From Micrasema longulum (Eukaryota > Arthropoda > Insecta > Trichoptera > Brachycentridae), in NCBI GenBank assembly GCA_022494885.1, contig JAGVSM010003643.1, positions 62,001 to 126,000 on the forward strand: DNA of 64,000 nucleotides, in the 5' to 3' direction. The notes below the pieces were generated by a model. The model was not told where the DNA came from. It was given only the letters and a program-made list of their open reading frames with translations, and did no database searches. A program made the translations under genes and the position numbers. Every line of letters starts with the position of its first letter. Position 1 is the stretch's first letter. Below are positions 11,233 through 64,000 of the stretch, one piece after another.

Positions 11233-11325
11233 AAAGCCTATTTAGTACTGATCCCTATGTATTAGAATATAATAAAATATAAGAAATTATTAAAAATTTC
11301 TAAAGAATTATTTTCTCATTTTTAG

Positions 11326-52637
<41,312 letters not shown>

Positions 52638-54682
52638 CGCCCGGCCTTCCTCTGTCTCTAGCCTACCGAGACATGATCGAGACACGCGCTGATCGTGGAA
52701 ACAAGCACGTGTGACTATCGCCATTTCGTGTCGTATCCCTGCATCTGGTCTGCATCCTGTAATTCAGATGCAGACTATGGACAGTGAACGTCCGGGGCTG
52801 AAGAATCTGATGCTGCGTAAAGTAGGCTTGCGTGGTGCATGACTAAATACCCAATGATCACTCTGTTTTTTTTCTTCAATGATGAAGCGTTTATTTGTGT
52901 ATATTGATCGTGTCATTATCATTAAGGCGATGATCAGTGCAAGCTCACGACGCAACTGTGTCTCTCCGTTAAATAATCTCGGAAACAACATTATTAGTGA
53001 CGTTAAAGAATGCCGATCGTGACATTCTCGGCTCGGGACATCTATCGCCGTTTATTCGATGAAATTTTTGCAAATTGCTGTGACACTCGATGACGATTTC
53101 AACACCGAAGATGACGCTCGTGCGCGGAACTCTGTATCAATATTCCCGCCCTGTATGGTGATATGACGTGACATTCGTGGACGAGGTAAAATTGATTGTG
53201 AACGGTTTAAGAAGCAACATCGATCGAGCCGTCCCCTTCTAAGGAGAACTAACATGTGCCAGTGTACGCTTTAGACAATGATGGGATTAAACGATAACAT
53301 ATAATACCAATTGGTAACGTGGTATCGATGGTCGATATTTGATATGACAAAATACAACGTTTCACACGGCAACAAAAGTTACTAAGATTTTATTTATTTT
53401 TTTAAGGAAGAATGTGTAATACCTGAGAAGGAAAACGGCATAATGAAATCGTAATTAACAATTAACAAAGTAAGAATGAAATCCACAAACTAGTGTAGTT
53501 AGCTGATGTCTACATCTGCACTCGTATATTATCCATTTGATTTTAAAATTAATTGAAATTTCGATTGAGTGGGTATAAAAAGTTGCCTGTGAATTTGGAC
53601 GCTAAAAAATGTACCAACTTTTGTTAAAAAGAAAATTGTGTCCCATTACGAAGAAACTTTAAATTCATGTCCGAGATGCGAAACGATTTCTAAATTAAAC
53701 ATTAATCAGACTCCCTCCAAAACATACTGATTTGATTTGTTAAGTATGTGGAATGATACTCGGCGAGATGGGAGTAAGTGTTGTGCATTTTACTCGAATA
53801 TTATGTGTTGTGTTGTGTGCGTGACACGTGACGAGCCGTCACGATACGAGCGAGAAGTGCAAGAAGAGGATATTGCCGCTTCTGTTTGGGGAGAAAACAA
53901 AAGAATATTGACATTTTCTTTGAATTTATTTCTAAAAAGTTTATTAGCTGAGATTTTTTTTACTAATGCTTGATCAATTTGCTATGTTTAATCGTTATAC
54001 CAAGATTTTCTGGTAAATTTATAAAATATTATAATTTGTACAAATTAATTGTCTTTGTGACTATTTATCTTTTTAAGTTTAATAATTGTAAGTTTGCATT
54101 TCTTCGAACCGAAGACGTTCATTTTGACTTTCAATATTCAATAATTTATTGGCTCATTTTCAATTTTGGCGTTTGTATGTTTTATTTTTTATTGAATCCT
54201 ATTATAGTACGAATCATCGCGAGTTATCCATTTTTATTCTATTAATTATTAATTTCAAAATGCACACCAAAGATAGGCATTTTTTTCGTATTTTTTAATG
54301 ATAAGTTTTATTCCAAAATAATATGATTCTACTTTCTTAACAAAACAACTGTAAATACAAATAAACATTTTAATATTTTGGTAATATATCGATAAGATTT
54401 TTAACTTCTTAATTTTATATTTAAACAACACTCGGTGAATATTATACTGCGGAAGCTTTAAATATATTTTTTTAATCACTTGAAATTTGTAATCCTTTTT
54501 AGTGAAGTAATTTGTATAACGCACTATTTAGAAGTAAGTTCTAATATAAGTCGGCCATTAGTTTATTCAAACCTAGAAAGCTTCGGAATTGTTTACAATG
54601 GTTGTCAGCTCGCATTGTATTCAAGTCGCGCTGAAAATATTCAAAAGTTGAGCATAAATGTGAATTAATACATATTATTTTC
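52638..54682 (+). other. Probable HIPK 3' UTR and downstream AT-rich sequence
   Basis: No motif-bearing frame and few recognisable repeats, in contrast to the introns. This suggests that at least part is a long 3' UTR. The transcript end cannot be fixed from sequence. Confidence 0.4.
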
Positions 54683-55310
54683 AACTCTCCCTTCCCGGTG
54701 ATGTGTAGCTAGTACACACTGCATCTAAAAACTTGTATATCTCTGTAAATATAATAAAAACTCGGTAAGATTTTCGATATTCCTTAGTTATGCTATTACG
54801 TAGCGATTGAAACATTTTATTATTAAATCATTTTATACTTGTTGGGCACAGAAAAAATATTTTACAAAAAATTAGAGATAAATCATCTACACAATCAAAA
54901 GCCTACCGATGTGTCACATTGTCGCAGCGATGAAGTAAAAAAATACCAAATTCCATTGTCTCAAATGAATCTTTACGTCTCACTCTCCACGTTATAGATA
55001 TACTCGTGAGTGAGAGAGACAATTTTACATGCGACAAAGGTCAGCCTGTACCACTGCCACAAAACACTCAGTTCTCAGTTGCTCTCGGAATTCCGCTAAG
55101 AGTGGACCATTTGCTGACGCTCACAGCGCAGTTTTTTCATGTTTTTAGCGATTATATTTTAAATATTGACTTCAAATATAGTTGATTGAAGTAATTGCCT
55201 ACGAATGCTCCATTTTCCAGATTTTAAATCCCTAATTTTTGTATGTGTATTGACTACATAGCACCGGAATGTGCAAATTTTTTTAACACAGCGAGGGAAG
55301 GGCTAGTAAT
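54683..55310. repeat. Dispersed repeat W, copy 3
   Basis: GATGTGTAGCTAGTACACAC to GCGAGGGAAGGGCTAG follows copy 2 (35920-36505), including the CAGCCTGTACCACTGCCAC block. Ends CCCTTCCC / GGGAAGGG are inverted. Confidence 0.7.
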
Positions 55311-58300
55311 GATTAGGCTTCCGACTTATATTAGGACTTATAATTTTATTTATACCGATCATTTTATAATAATGTAGTGTGATAATTTATTAATGAATTT
55401 CCTTTATCAAGTTATGTAACCCTAATTGAAAAAAAGTACAAAATGTTTATGTAAATTTGTTTCCACGCTTATGATTTAATTTGTGCCACTTTTTGGACCA
55501 TTGCTTAAAAAAATATTCTGCCATATAAAATTTGGAAATAATATTGGGCATAATCACGTTTATATAATAAACGCAATAATCATGTTTGAGTACATAATCA
55601 CTGTATGTACTTACTGACATTTTTGTACGAGTTATTCAGTACCAGCATTGTGACGAGATCTACCGTCAGTTTACAAAGCTAGATTTCCGACTGGGGTAAC
55701 CTCCGACGTTTCATGTTTGTTGGAGGTGCGAAGTCATTTTGTTAGTTAATATTTGTACCCCTTTGTCAATCATTATTTGTATTCTGACATTGATAGACTT
55801 CGTAAAAGTATTTAATTAAATTTTGTGTATTTTGTAGTGTATTTTGAAAACTGATTCAGGCGCTTGTTGAATGTAAAAATTGAAAATAAGTTCTTCTGTG
55901 ATCCACGTTTGATTTTAGCTAATAGTGTGTATTTTATTTTCTATTGATGTAATTTTTTTCTCGGAAATATTTTCCCGCTTTGTCTCATTTAACTGTACCG
56001 TGAAATTATATTATTAATTAGCATTCATAATAAGTTACGCAATATACAATTAATATTTTCACTATTTCGTTTTAGTCTTTATCACTTGATAATAATTTTA
56101 GATTGTTTGATCTTCGCTACGCGTAAAAACTACAAAAAAATGTACGTTAGCTTTGGTGGTTAGATGATATCTGCTTTACTTGGGTTTATAATCTAATTCT
56201 TTGTTATTAAAAGTCTCGCACTAGGAAGAGTTCGTATTAATATCTTAGTTTGTCTAGAATTTGTATTAGAATCCAAAGTATGTTTACTGTATCTGGTATC
56301 TCCACCTTTCGCTTGGCAGAATATCAACATAGTCATTAGTAGCGGGTAGGTTTTCGTAGTTGTTGAATTTCGTTTTTTTTATGAATCAAATTTGAAAATG
56401 GTGTTAGGTGTTCATTAGGTAAGTTTAAGGAAGGAAGCGAAGCGTGCGGTGCGTAGAAGAAATGGCAGTACTTTGCGAGTACAGTTTCTACCCTGATACG
56501 TACCTAGGATTAGTTTTGCAATTTGCCGCGTAATAAATGGGTACGAGGACTACTTTAGTTTAACCCGAGTAATTATCTTTTTGTGGTTATGCGTAACAAT
56601 ATGTATATTTAGAAGTGTTGGGTTTTGCGCATTTTGTGATATATTTTTACGCCGGAAAGAATACTTACTAGTGTCGGTGGAGCTCCACTCGCGTCCCGCT
56701 TGCGGCCGACGGCCACGGTCGCTTCTAATATTCCCAGTGGCCAAACACGTAAACCCGCAGTTTCTTACCGTACGAGGAGAGATGTGTGTTGTGTATATAG
56801 CTTGTGGCGAATTGTCGTGACTAGATTTGTTGTAGCGTTCATCTTTCTACTTGCACCGGTCTGCGAAGACCACAACAGGGATTAAATAATATTTCTTTGA
56901 GACAAAATCAAAAAAATAATTATGTATCTATTCACCCGGGATGAATGTTATACTGGAGTCACTCTATGCGTGTGTTTGTGTAGAATATCTGTCCAAACTT
57001 GCATTACAAAAGGCTGTTCTTGTATAATTTACCATGGTTACTTTGTGAATATTTCATTTTCTTTACGCATATTCAATTTGGTAGCGTTGTTTAACCTTAT
57101 CGTGATGTAATCCAGAATCTGCCTTTCCCCTTTTCCCATATGCATACACATGTGTACTGTAGACATACTGTTCTGTGTCGGTCACCCGATCTCGCAATAA
57201 TTTGACAAGTCACTTCGGGAGGAAAAGTCTTTGTATCATTTAAATATTATGTATTATATAATAAATGGGAATTCAGGGATAAAACTAGATGCGTGCGCAT
57301 TTATTATCTTTTTTAATTAATCATGGTTGTAAATAAAATTCTTATTAACTACTATAATTTGATTTTTTTATTTTCTTTTGGTTATTATTTATTTTGTTTT
57401 TCTTTCAGTTTTTGTTGAATTTTGGTTATTATCGAAGCTGTCCAAGTCTCGTGGCCGTCCTCGCACGTGGGAGAAAATTCTAAAACAAAGTAACCAATAA
57501 ATTCACCCTTTAACATGTAAACTATTGTAACTTGAAAATCTTTTTTTTTTAGCATTATTACTTTGAACTTACTTGGCTTTTGTTCAAATTTTAGCCAGTG
57601 TTTTTTTTTAATTTGGATATTAAAAAATAAACATACTATCGTAATGACTTTCAAATGTTACAATAGCTTACATCAGCGGATACAAATGAGATATTTTCTA
57701 CTTTGTATTGGAAACGAAGTATTAGGCCGCCATGGGTAAGGCAAGTAAATATTAAAATGAAAACATTTAACGCACAGTGATAAAGAGTGCATAATATACG
57801 TTGATTCCCTAAAAATAGAGGTAAGATATTGGACAGTTTTGTTTTTATTTGATTTTTTTTTACAATGTTTGCGGATTTTTGTAGAATCATCACAAATTTC
57901 TCTATTTATACTTCCCTAGGTGTAACATTATTTGACCAAATATTTTCAATACATTAAGTAAGGATATTCATTCTAAAGTAAAAGATTTGCCAATTTAATA
58001 AATTTATATATTTTTTATAAAGAAGCTTGTAGAGAATGATAATAATGGATCTGATTAGGTGGAAGGAAGTTTTTATTAACTGTCATCGAATTATTTTCTC
58101 GCAAATAAAACATTTACAATTAGAAAAGACAAATTATTTGTTGAGTTACATTTACTCTGATTTGTTTCTCGCTAGAAAAAATATATTAGAGGATTGCTTT
58201 AGTGCGTACTTTAGATGCGTGTGTGTGTGTGTGACCTAAAAATCATTGATTTAAATAGCTTTTTCTATTGCTTAAATTAGTGTTATCCACATATTTACTA

Positions 58301-61300
58301 AAGCACTTTTTTATTCTAAAACATATATCGAAGTGATGTTCAATTTATTGCGATAGATTTTTTACTCGATAACTCGGTGTAATACGTCATCTTTTAAGGT
58401 TTAATTCTTACTTCACTCTTAGGTCACATTGAAAGAAATGTTCTATAAAATAAGGATTACACTAGCTTACACATACTTACATACATACAGGGGACTGTTT
58501 TTATATCAATTTACTAGGTAGACATTTGATCCATTTTTAATAAGATGTTGATGTAGTTTTTTGGAATAATAATATTGCTGTTTATATTATAATCGTACGT
58601 AAACCGTGTGTACCTCTGTAGTGATGCATTTCATCAAATTAACATAACTTTACTGTCTCCTTATTCTGTATTCTCGTAAATGTGTCGATATATTATATAT
58701 AGTCAATTAGAATTACATACATATTCATCGATTATACTGATTTTTGTGTAGCCGTAGCACACAAGCACACAGGCACACAGGTACCGTTGATTTCTGATGT
58801 TCAGTTGACGCAAATCTTTATACATGTATATCTAAAGAACCAAACGCAGCTTGAGTAAACAATGAACGCCGAAGTACTGCGAAGAGTAATGCTGAATATT
58901 TCCAGAGCATAATGTACCCGTTTGTGATAACCTCGCCGCTCACTGCGCTTGGATCATCGTAAAGTAATGTAAGTAGGAAGTACGTTACAATGTATATCCA
59001 TTCAAATACTTAAGGCTGTAGAGATACTAGTATCGGTGTTTTATCCTGTGTAATAAATAAATACATTCTTCGCTTTAAGTATGGCACATTTTGGAGAAGT
59101 AATCATATTATACAGAAGATACGGTTGTAGCCATAATGTCTAACTAGGAATAGTCTGACTGTATCGGTGTATGGGCACTCCCTAGACATTATTCATTAAC
59201 AAAACATATACTACGAGCTTAATATTGCTGTCTATGATAACTTCCACAAGTACCTAATTGAATATTGAATAGTTTTTTCTAAAATTAAGATAATTAAAGT
59301 GTGTCCTAAATGTTAGATGAGATTTTGTCCTTTTCATGTCACATTTTTGTGTCTTAATGTTCCTCAAATTTTGTGCAAATCTTAATGTTATCACTCGATG
59401 GAGGAATAGTGTCCTAGTAGTAAATTAATGTTCTTAACCAAACCGTATATAACCTAAATGACATTACTAATTACTATCCAGTTTACCACATCTCAGTTCG
59501 ATCTACGCTGGATAAGACTGGTCAGTATATTCTCCCCACTAAAGCTTCATACAGCCATAGCTTGGACCATTAGAGTTGAGAGTACATATAGACATGTTGT
59601 AGGTAATATTTGTTAGAAATGATGGGTATATAGATTAATGTTGTCAAATAAAGCTGTACATTCTCGTGGCTGTTTCAACAAATAAGTTATCAAGATTTTA
59701 CAACTTTTCTATTCTCAGTGTGGTGGTAGATGTTATTACCATAGAGTTTTACAAATTGGTAGACATAAGAGTTGAATCTACTCACAATAATTAAGTACAC
59801 AGAGAGTACATAATATATAGCATGGATCTTATTCAATGTTTTCTAGTTGTGCCGCTGTCAAAATCTTTAGTCTCGGTGTTTATAGCTAAACCAATATTAT
59901 AAGATTGGAAAGATTTGCATTTGATGTCTTTAAAATGATATTTTTATAATTGTTAAATTGTACTGAATGTTCTTAAGATTACAAACTTCTATTCTAGATG
60001 TAGTGGAATAACTATCGCTAGGGAATGGTACAGAATAACGAGTCTCCGTAGAAGTATACCCTTAGAGAGGCAACTGGTAGAGTTTTCGCTCAATATGACT
60101 TTACAAAGATTCAACCCTCAAATTCTCAATAAAATTTTTGCTAAAATTATTATAATATTTAGCTCAAATTTGCTTTAGCCATCTGTATTGAAATATGTTT
60201 GAAAAAAGTCTGATTTCTATCATTACATAAAGAAAATGTGTAGTAAACAACCTCAACATGATGTAGTTTGATTGCAGAGAATAAATTCACAGTTCACAGG
60301 GCAGTGAACTCACAGGAGTCAGCCCGACATAGTGTAATTTGGTTAGAAGAATTGACATGCGTTATTTTCATTAAAGATTTCACAGAAGAAGCAACTTTTT
60401 TAAGAAAACAAACTTGTGATAAAATATATAGAAATAGAGTATTTTAGATAATGCAAATGGAAGGTTTTGTTTTACGTGAGGCACGCAGTTCCGAAGTGCT
60501 CGTCACTCGAGATACGTACGTAGTTATACGAAAACGGAGGTAGTTAGTTTCGGGAGCTGCGTGCCGGAATTTATTTAATATAATGACAATAATGCACTCA
60601 ACACCCACTTACACAAAGCTCCGAAAGTTTAGCGAGTTTCCTGCTCTGTGGTGGCGGTTCTCTACGGGTTTACTCGGAGTCCGACCGACAGAGAGCTCTG
60701 GCTTCCCCGGTATGGATGGACTACGAAGCCGTTGTAGTAGTGTCTCACTTATTATTATTACGTACGATTTATTATCTTACAATCGATGTGCCTAACGTAT
60801 CACTGGATGAACAATTTATTATCTCTAATATTAATTATCGTATTTAAATCATTACACCTATTGTTAAGTCATACCTTATATTACAGAAAATGTGTCCAAT
60901 GAAAATAGAGTTACGGTAAATGTAGCTAGGTAGTTTGTGCATTGAGTTGATGTTCATCGCATAGATTCGGTGTTTGTTTCGCCTTTTATCTCCTAATATA
61001 TAGAACGATCCTTCGCTCTGCAGATGTTGCGGGGTAGGAGAGCGGAACAGTCCAGAGTGGATCGGTTAACAGTGTTAACACCCACCCCTGAACTGTTTCC
61101 TTAGGAAGAATCGGACGTGTTAGAATACAAAGGCTGTCACTAAAGTTACGTATGGGCGAAGGGTTCAGTGAATAGATATATCATTTTGAATGTGTACTTT
61201 AATGTAAGTTAACGATACAAATGTGTAACCTAGTGATTGTAGACTTGTACTATAAACATAGAAATTGCAATTATTGTTGATCCAAAAAAATCAAATGTGT

Positions 61301-62890
61301 AGTTTTTTATTGTAATATTATATAATAATTAATGCAAAAAATACAAAATATTATATATTATATAAATAGTTTGGTAGATCTATAATTGTGATATGAAGTA
61401 TCTAATTTTTCATACAATGCTCTCCATAGAATTTTTATATAGAACTTATCATTATAGATGTTACTTAAATTACGTCACTCGAGTTTTTCTAAAATTTTTA
61501 ACAACTTCCAAGTAAAATAATCACTCTTTGCATTTCAATATAGTATTCAATATCTGTCGACTGATTTCATTCTTTTAAAATTTTAGTAAGTAGATCAATC
61601 TGTTTGCTTCACCGCTAACTTTAATCCAACGTAATGACACATCTTTTCCGCGTTATTTCCCATAAACTGCCACTAAATTACGCCTATCAATCGAAACATC
61701 TTTAAATTGATAACTTTATATATTATACTATGGACAATACGAACTTCTTACACAAGTTGAATGTAAATTGGGTCGATAGTTAAATATAACAGAAACGAAC
61801 ATGAATTTGATAAAATTATTAAATTATTGTGAATTACAATGAAACTATAATGTGATTCTTTTAAATAAATTTAATAAAATAACTGTTTTACAGACAGTCT
61901 TGAATCATGACAATAGTTGTTCCATGTAGTTCATTTGGTAAATAATATAATGTAACTCAGTCGTCACAGTCAATGGATTTGGATGGATTTTCTTGTATTG
62001 TAAATAAAATAAACATTTTGATATTTAAACACACAAATACAAAAACTCATATTGCTGCATGTTTATGCATTTCAAAGTAGTTTCATAATTTTTTGAAAAC
62101 AACTATTAACAAAGACAAAAATTGCCTGTAAGATTTTTATTTTGTAGATTATTATATTATTAAATGAAATATTTTTACTTTTTACGTTTTCAATACTCCA
62201 GAGCTGTTTTTATAAAACAATATTATTGTTTCAACTTCAAACTATTTTGTTGCATAATCTGAGATAAACAGTAGAAAACGATTGAGGACGCAGGTGCTTA
62301 AGAAACAGATAGTTTGGTGTAGCCAGGATAAAAATTAGTTATAGTTTCAGTTTTTACTTTTTAAAGAACTTATGTTTCAATTTGTGTATTTTTAAGATCG
62401 AACAGCTCCGGAGTAAAATGTGAAGAAGATGCATTCACACGCCTTAAAAACTCAGTGCAAAAAATATAATAATGTCATTACGTTGCTATTTGTCAAAATT
62501 TAGCTAATATTATCGCATCAATCAAATTTTGAAAATTTAAATGTTTATCCTAAAAATTAAAATTGAAAAATAAAAAATGAAGGGAGAAGCTTGCGAGGTG
62601 TTTCACAAATTTATAAAATTTAGCACAGTGTGTGTTTTCTTATAGCCAAAGTAATAAATGTTCTATTAATAATTGTAAAGCAAAGTCAATGGGCCTAGAT
62701 GCATATTTTTTTAGAAAAATAATCATGTTTTCATGTTGTATGCAAACTCACTGACGAGGTTGGTAGCATCCTGCAGTGAGAGAAAAAATAAAATACATAT
62801 AAAAAAACACAAATTAACAAATTATTGTTTGTATTTACTACTGTGGTGATGTTGTAATAAATATTTATACGGAAGTCATCTGCAACATAT
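55311..62890 (+). other. Gene-free AT-rich region with several poly(A) signals
   Basis: No coding sequence was recognised. AATAAA occurs, for example, at 57260, 59647 and 62856; a Pumilio-type TGTAAATA is at 61999. It may hold the distal 3' UTR of HIPK and intergenic sequence. A (TG)n tract is at about 58217. Confidence 0.3.
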
Positions 62891-63340
62891 TCTCTTTTAT
62901 TTCATCCTTTACCCCCTCCTCTGGGCAGTGCGTTTTGCCAAACTCATGGTGGAATGGCATTCCATTGTTTGAACCCGACTAAATATATCACTTACATACT
63001 CGTACATCATTTCACAAAATAAACCAGTACGATCGTGGCTCTGGATACTAATTATATCCTACTACAACTAGGTAACTTCAAATCCACTAAAGTTGTGCAT
63101 TCAAATCACCATAATACTATTTAAATCCATCACGACTTGTCTATTTGAAGCGTACATGGAGGAAGATACAAAATAATGGTTTAGTTAGTGGTCAACTCCA
63201 AAATCCTGATTTTGAGGTTGCCCAGTTGTAGTAATTACCATTGACATATTAACGCATAGACGCGTCCTATAGAGTAAAATATTTTTTAAAGTAGTGATGC
63301 CAAAATGTACCCGTAGTTACTGAGTCTGTTTATTTTCACT
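62891..63340. other. Spacer, nothing recognised
   Basis: No supported feature. Confidence 0.3.
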
Positions 63341-63415
63341 GGGGCCCGATTACAACGGGACGTTAACATTTATCGTCAATTTTATCTACAAAGTAAAATT
63401 AAGTTTAGAAATTTT
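63341..63415. mobile_element. MITE family V, left-end fragment (copy 4)
   Basis: GGGGCCCGATTACAACGGGA then ATCTACAAAGTAAAATTAAG matches the ends of copies 1 and 3. Confidence 0.7.
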
Positions 63416-63823
63416 TGTCACTATATATTTTTTTGGTTTAGTTATGAAAAAACTATTGTTATTTTTCCTATTTCAATGTTATTCATGATTAATTTGATAC
63501 CTCACAAGAATACATTAGGGACTTGAGTTTTGGCAGCTGTAACTGTCAGTTGATTTAGTGTTAAGCTCCAGCAATTGTGCCATATTTGTGTGTTTTTGTG
63601 ATTGTTTCCAAAGTTTTTTTAGTTTTAATGGTTGCTGGTAAGTAGTACATCCCAGATAAGCCGAATCCATATTTATTTTCTTATTTTGATCTTAATTTCA
63701 GTTTCTATATTTCATACTATTGAAATTTTCAGTTTCAGTAGTAAATTGCAACAATAACTTCATTTGTTTTTTTTCTCAAGTTGTTTAATCTTCTATTTTT
63801 AAATAATTTAGTTTTGTGGGAAT

Positions 63824-64000
63824 ATGGAGAGGTTAAAAACGCGACGTCAGGAACCTCCCGATATCCCCTCTACATCTTCATCAAACACTTCACTATCCTC
63901 TTCCCCAATTTTACCAAATAAAATAAGAAAAGTTTGCAAAAATGATTTTATCAAAAATATTCAAAATAATACCTCAAACGTCTTAAACCCTATTTCTCAG
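63824..64000 (+). CDS. Open frame at right edge, unassigned
   Basis: ATG at 63824 opens MERLKTRRQEPPDIPSTSSS, a Ser-rich stretch, then NKIRKVCKNDFIKNIQ; 59 codons and still open at the window end. A possible acceptor (AAATAATTTAG) lies about 13 bases upstream, and a strong donor GTAAGTAG occurs at about 63640. I do not recognise the family. It could be the start of a host gene or of a transposon protein; chance is also possible. Confidence 0.35.
   Translation, partial: MERLKTRRQEPPDIPSTSSSNTSLSSSPILPNKIRKVCKNDFIKNIQNNTSNVLNPISQ

Overview
The window is invertebrate nuclear DNA, most likely from an insect and probably a moth or butterfly. The background is AT-rich and crowded with transposons. 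Widely spaced GC-rich exons with GT-AG borders belong to a single host gene. The lepidopteran guess rests on the repeats: RTE-like LINE ends coding for a C-terminus of the type LRWFGHVERM...SAYPYGETA, tRNA-derived SINEs and Penelope-like elements. It is an inference, not a measurement.

The host gene, on the plus strand, is a homeodomain-interacting protein kinase (HIPK). I can join 20 exons from 11326 to 52637 with every splice phase matching. They give an open frame of about 1222 codons ending in a TGA stop. Order: a Gln/Pro/Ala-rich N-terminal exon (11326-11566); the DYRK/HIPK-type kinase domain over six exons (18758-33197); a Gly-Val-rich linker, the ARPDPFQ block and the VPVSVV block (34806-38538); His/Gln-rich exons; a basic SPVKKRVKEGTPP block; the SUMO-interaction-like VITISDSEDE block (43208-43380); a long polyglutamine exon (45011-45528); and KHEP, KKRLLAMAQSEC, CGHYTPI and Pro/His-rich C-terminal exons. 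The initiator methionine and the first coding exon(s) were not found and probably lie left of the window.

The introns and left flank hold most of the interest. At 2815-4400 four mobile elements are nested in one another. A Penelope-like element with a GIY-YIG endonuclease forms a head-to-head inverted pair at 28465-30845, and its bare ends form a hairpin at 3424-3673 with a 13-bp target duplication. A second Penelope-like palindrome lies at 20071-20441. Two dispersed repeats (14784-15063, 22938-23237) carry what looks like the first exon of a THAP zinc-finger protein. A tandem duplication copies the 3' end and donor site of the N-terminal exon (11511-11960). A 32-bp minisatellite made of small hairpins abuts the first kinase exon (18039-18707). 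Several terminal-inverted-repeat (MITE-like) families, LINE tails and three or more SINE families fill the rest.

Right of the stop codon, 52638-62900 is AT-rich, without recognisable genes, and contains one dispersed repeat copy and several poly(A) signals; part of it is probably a long 3' UTR. At the right edge a short frame (63824-64000) is open to the window end and unassigned.
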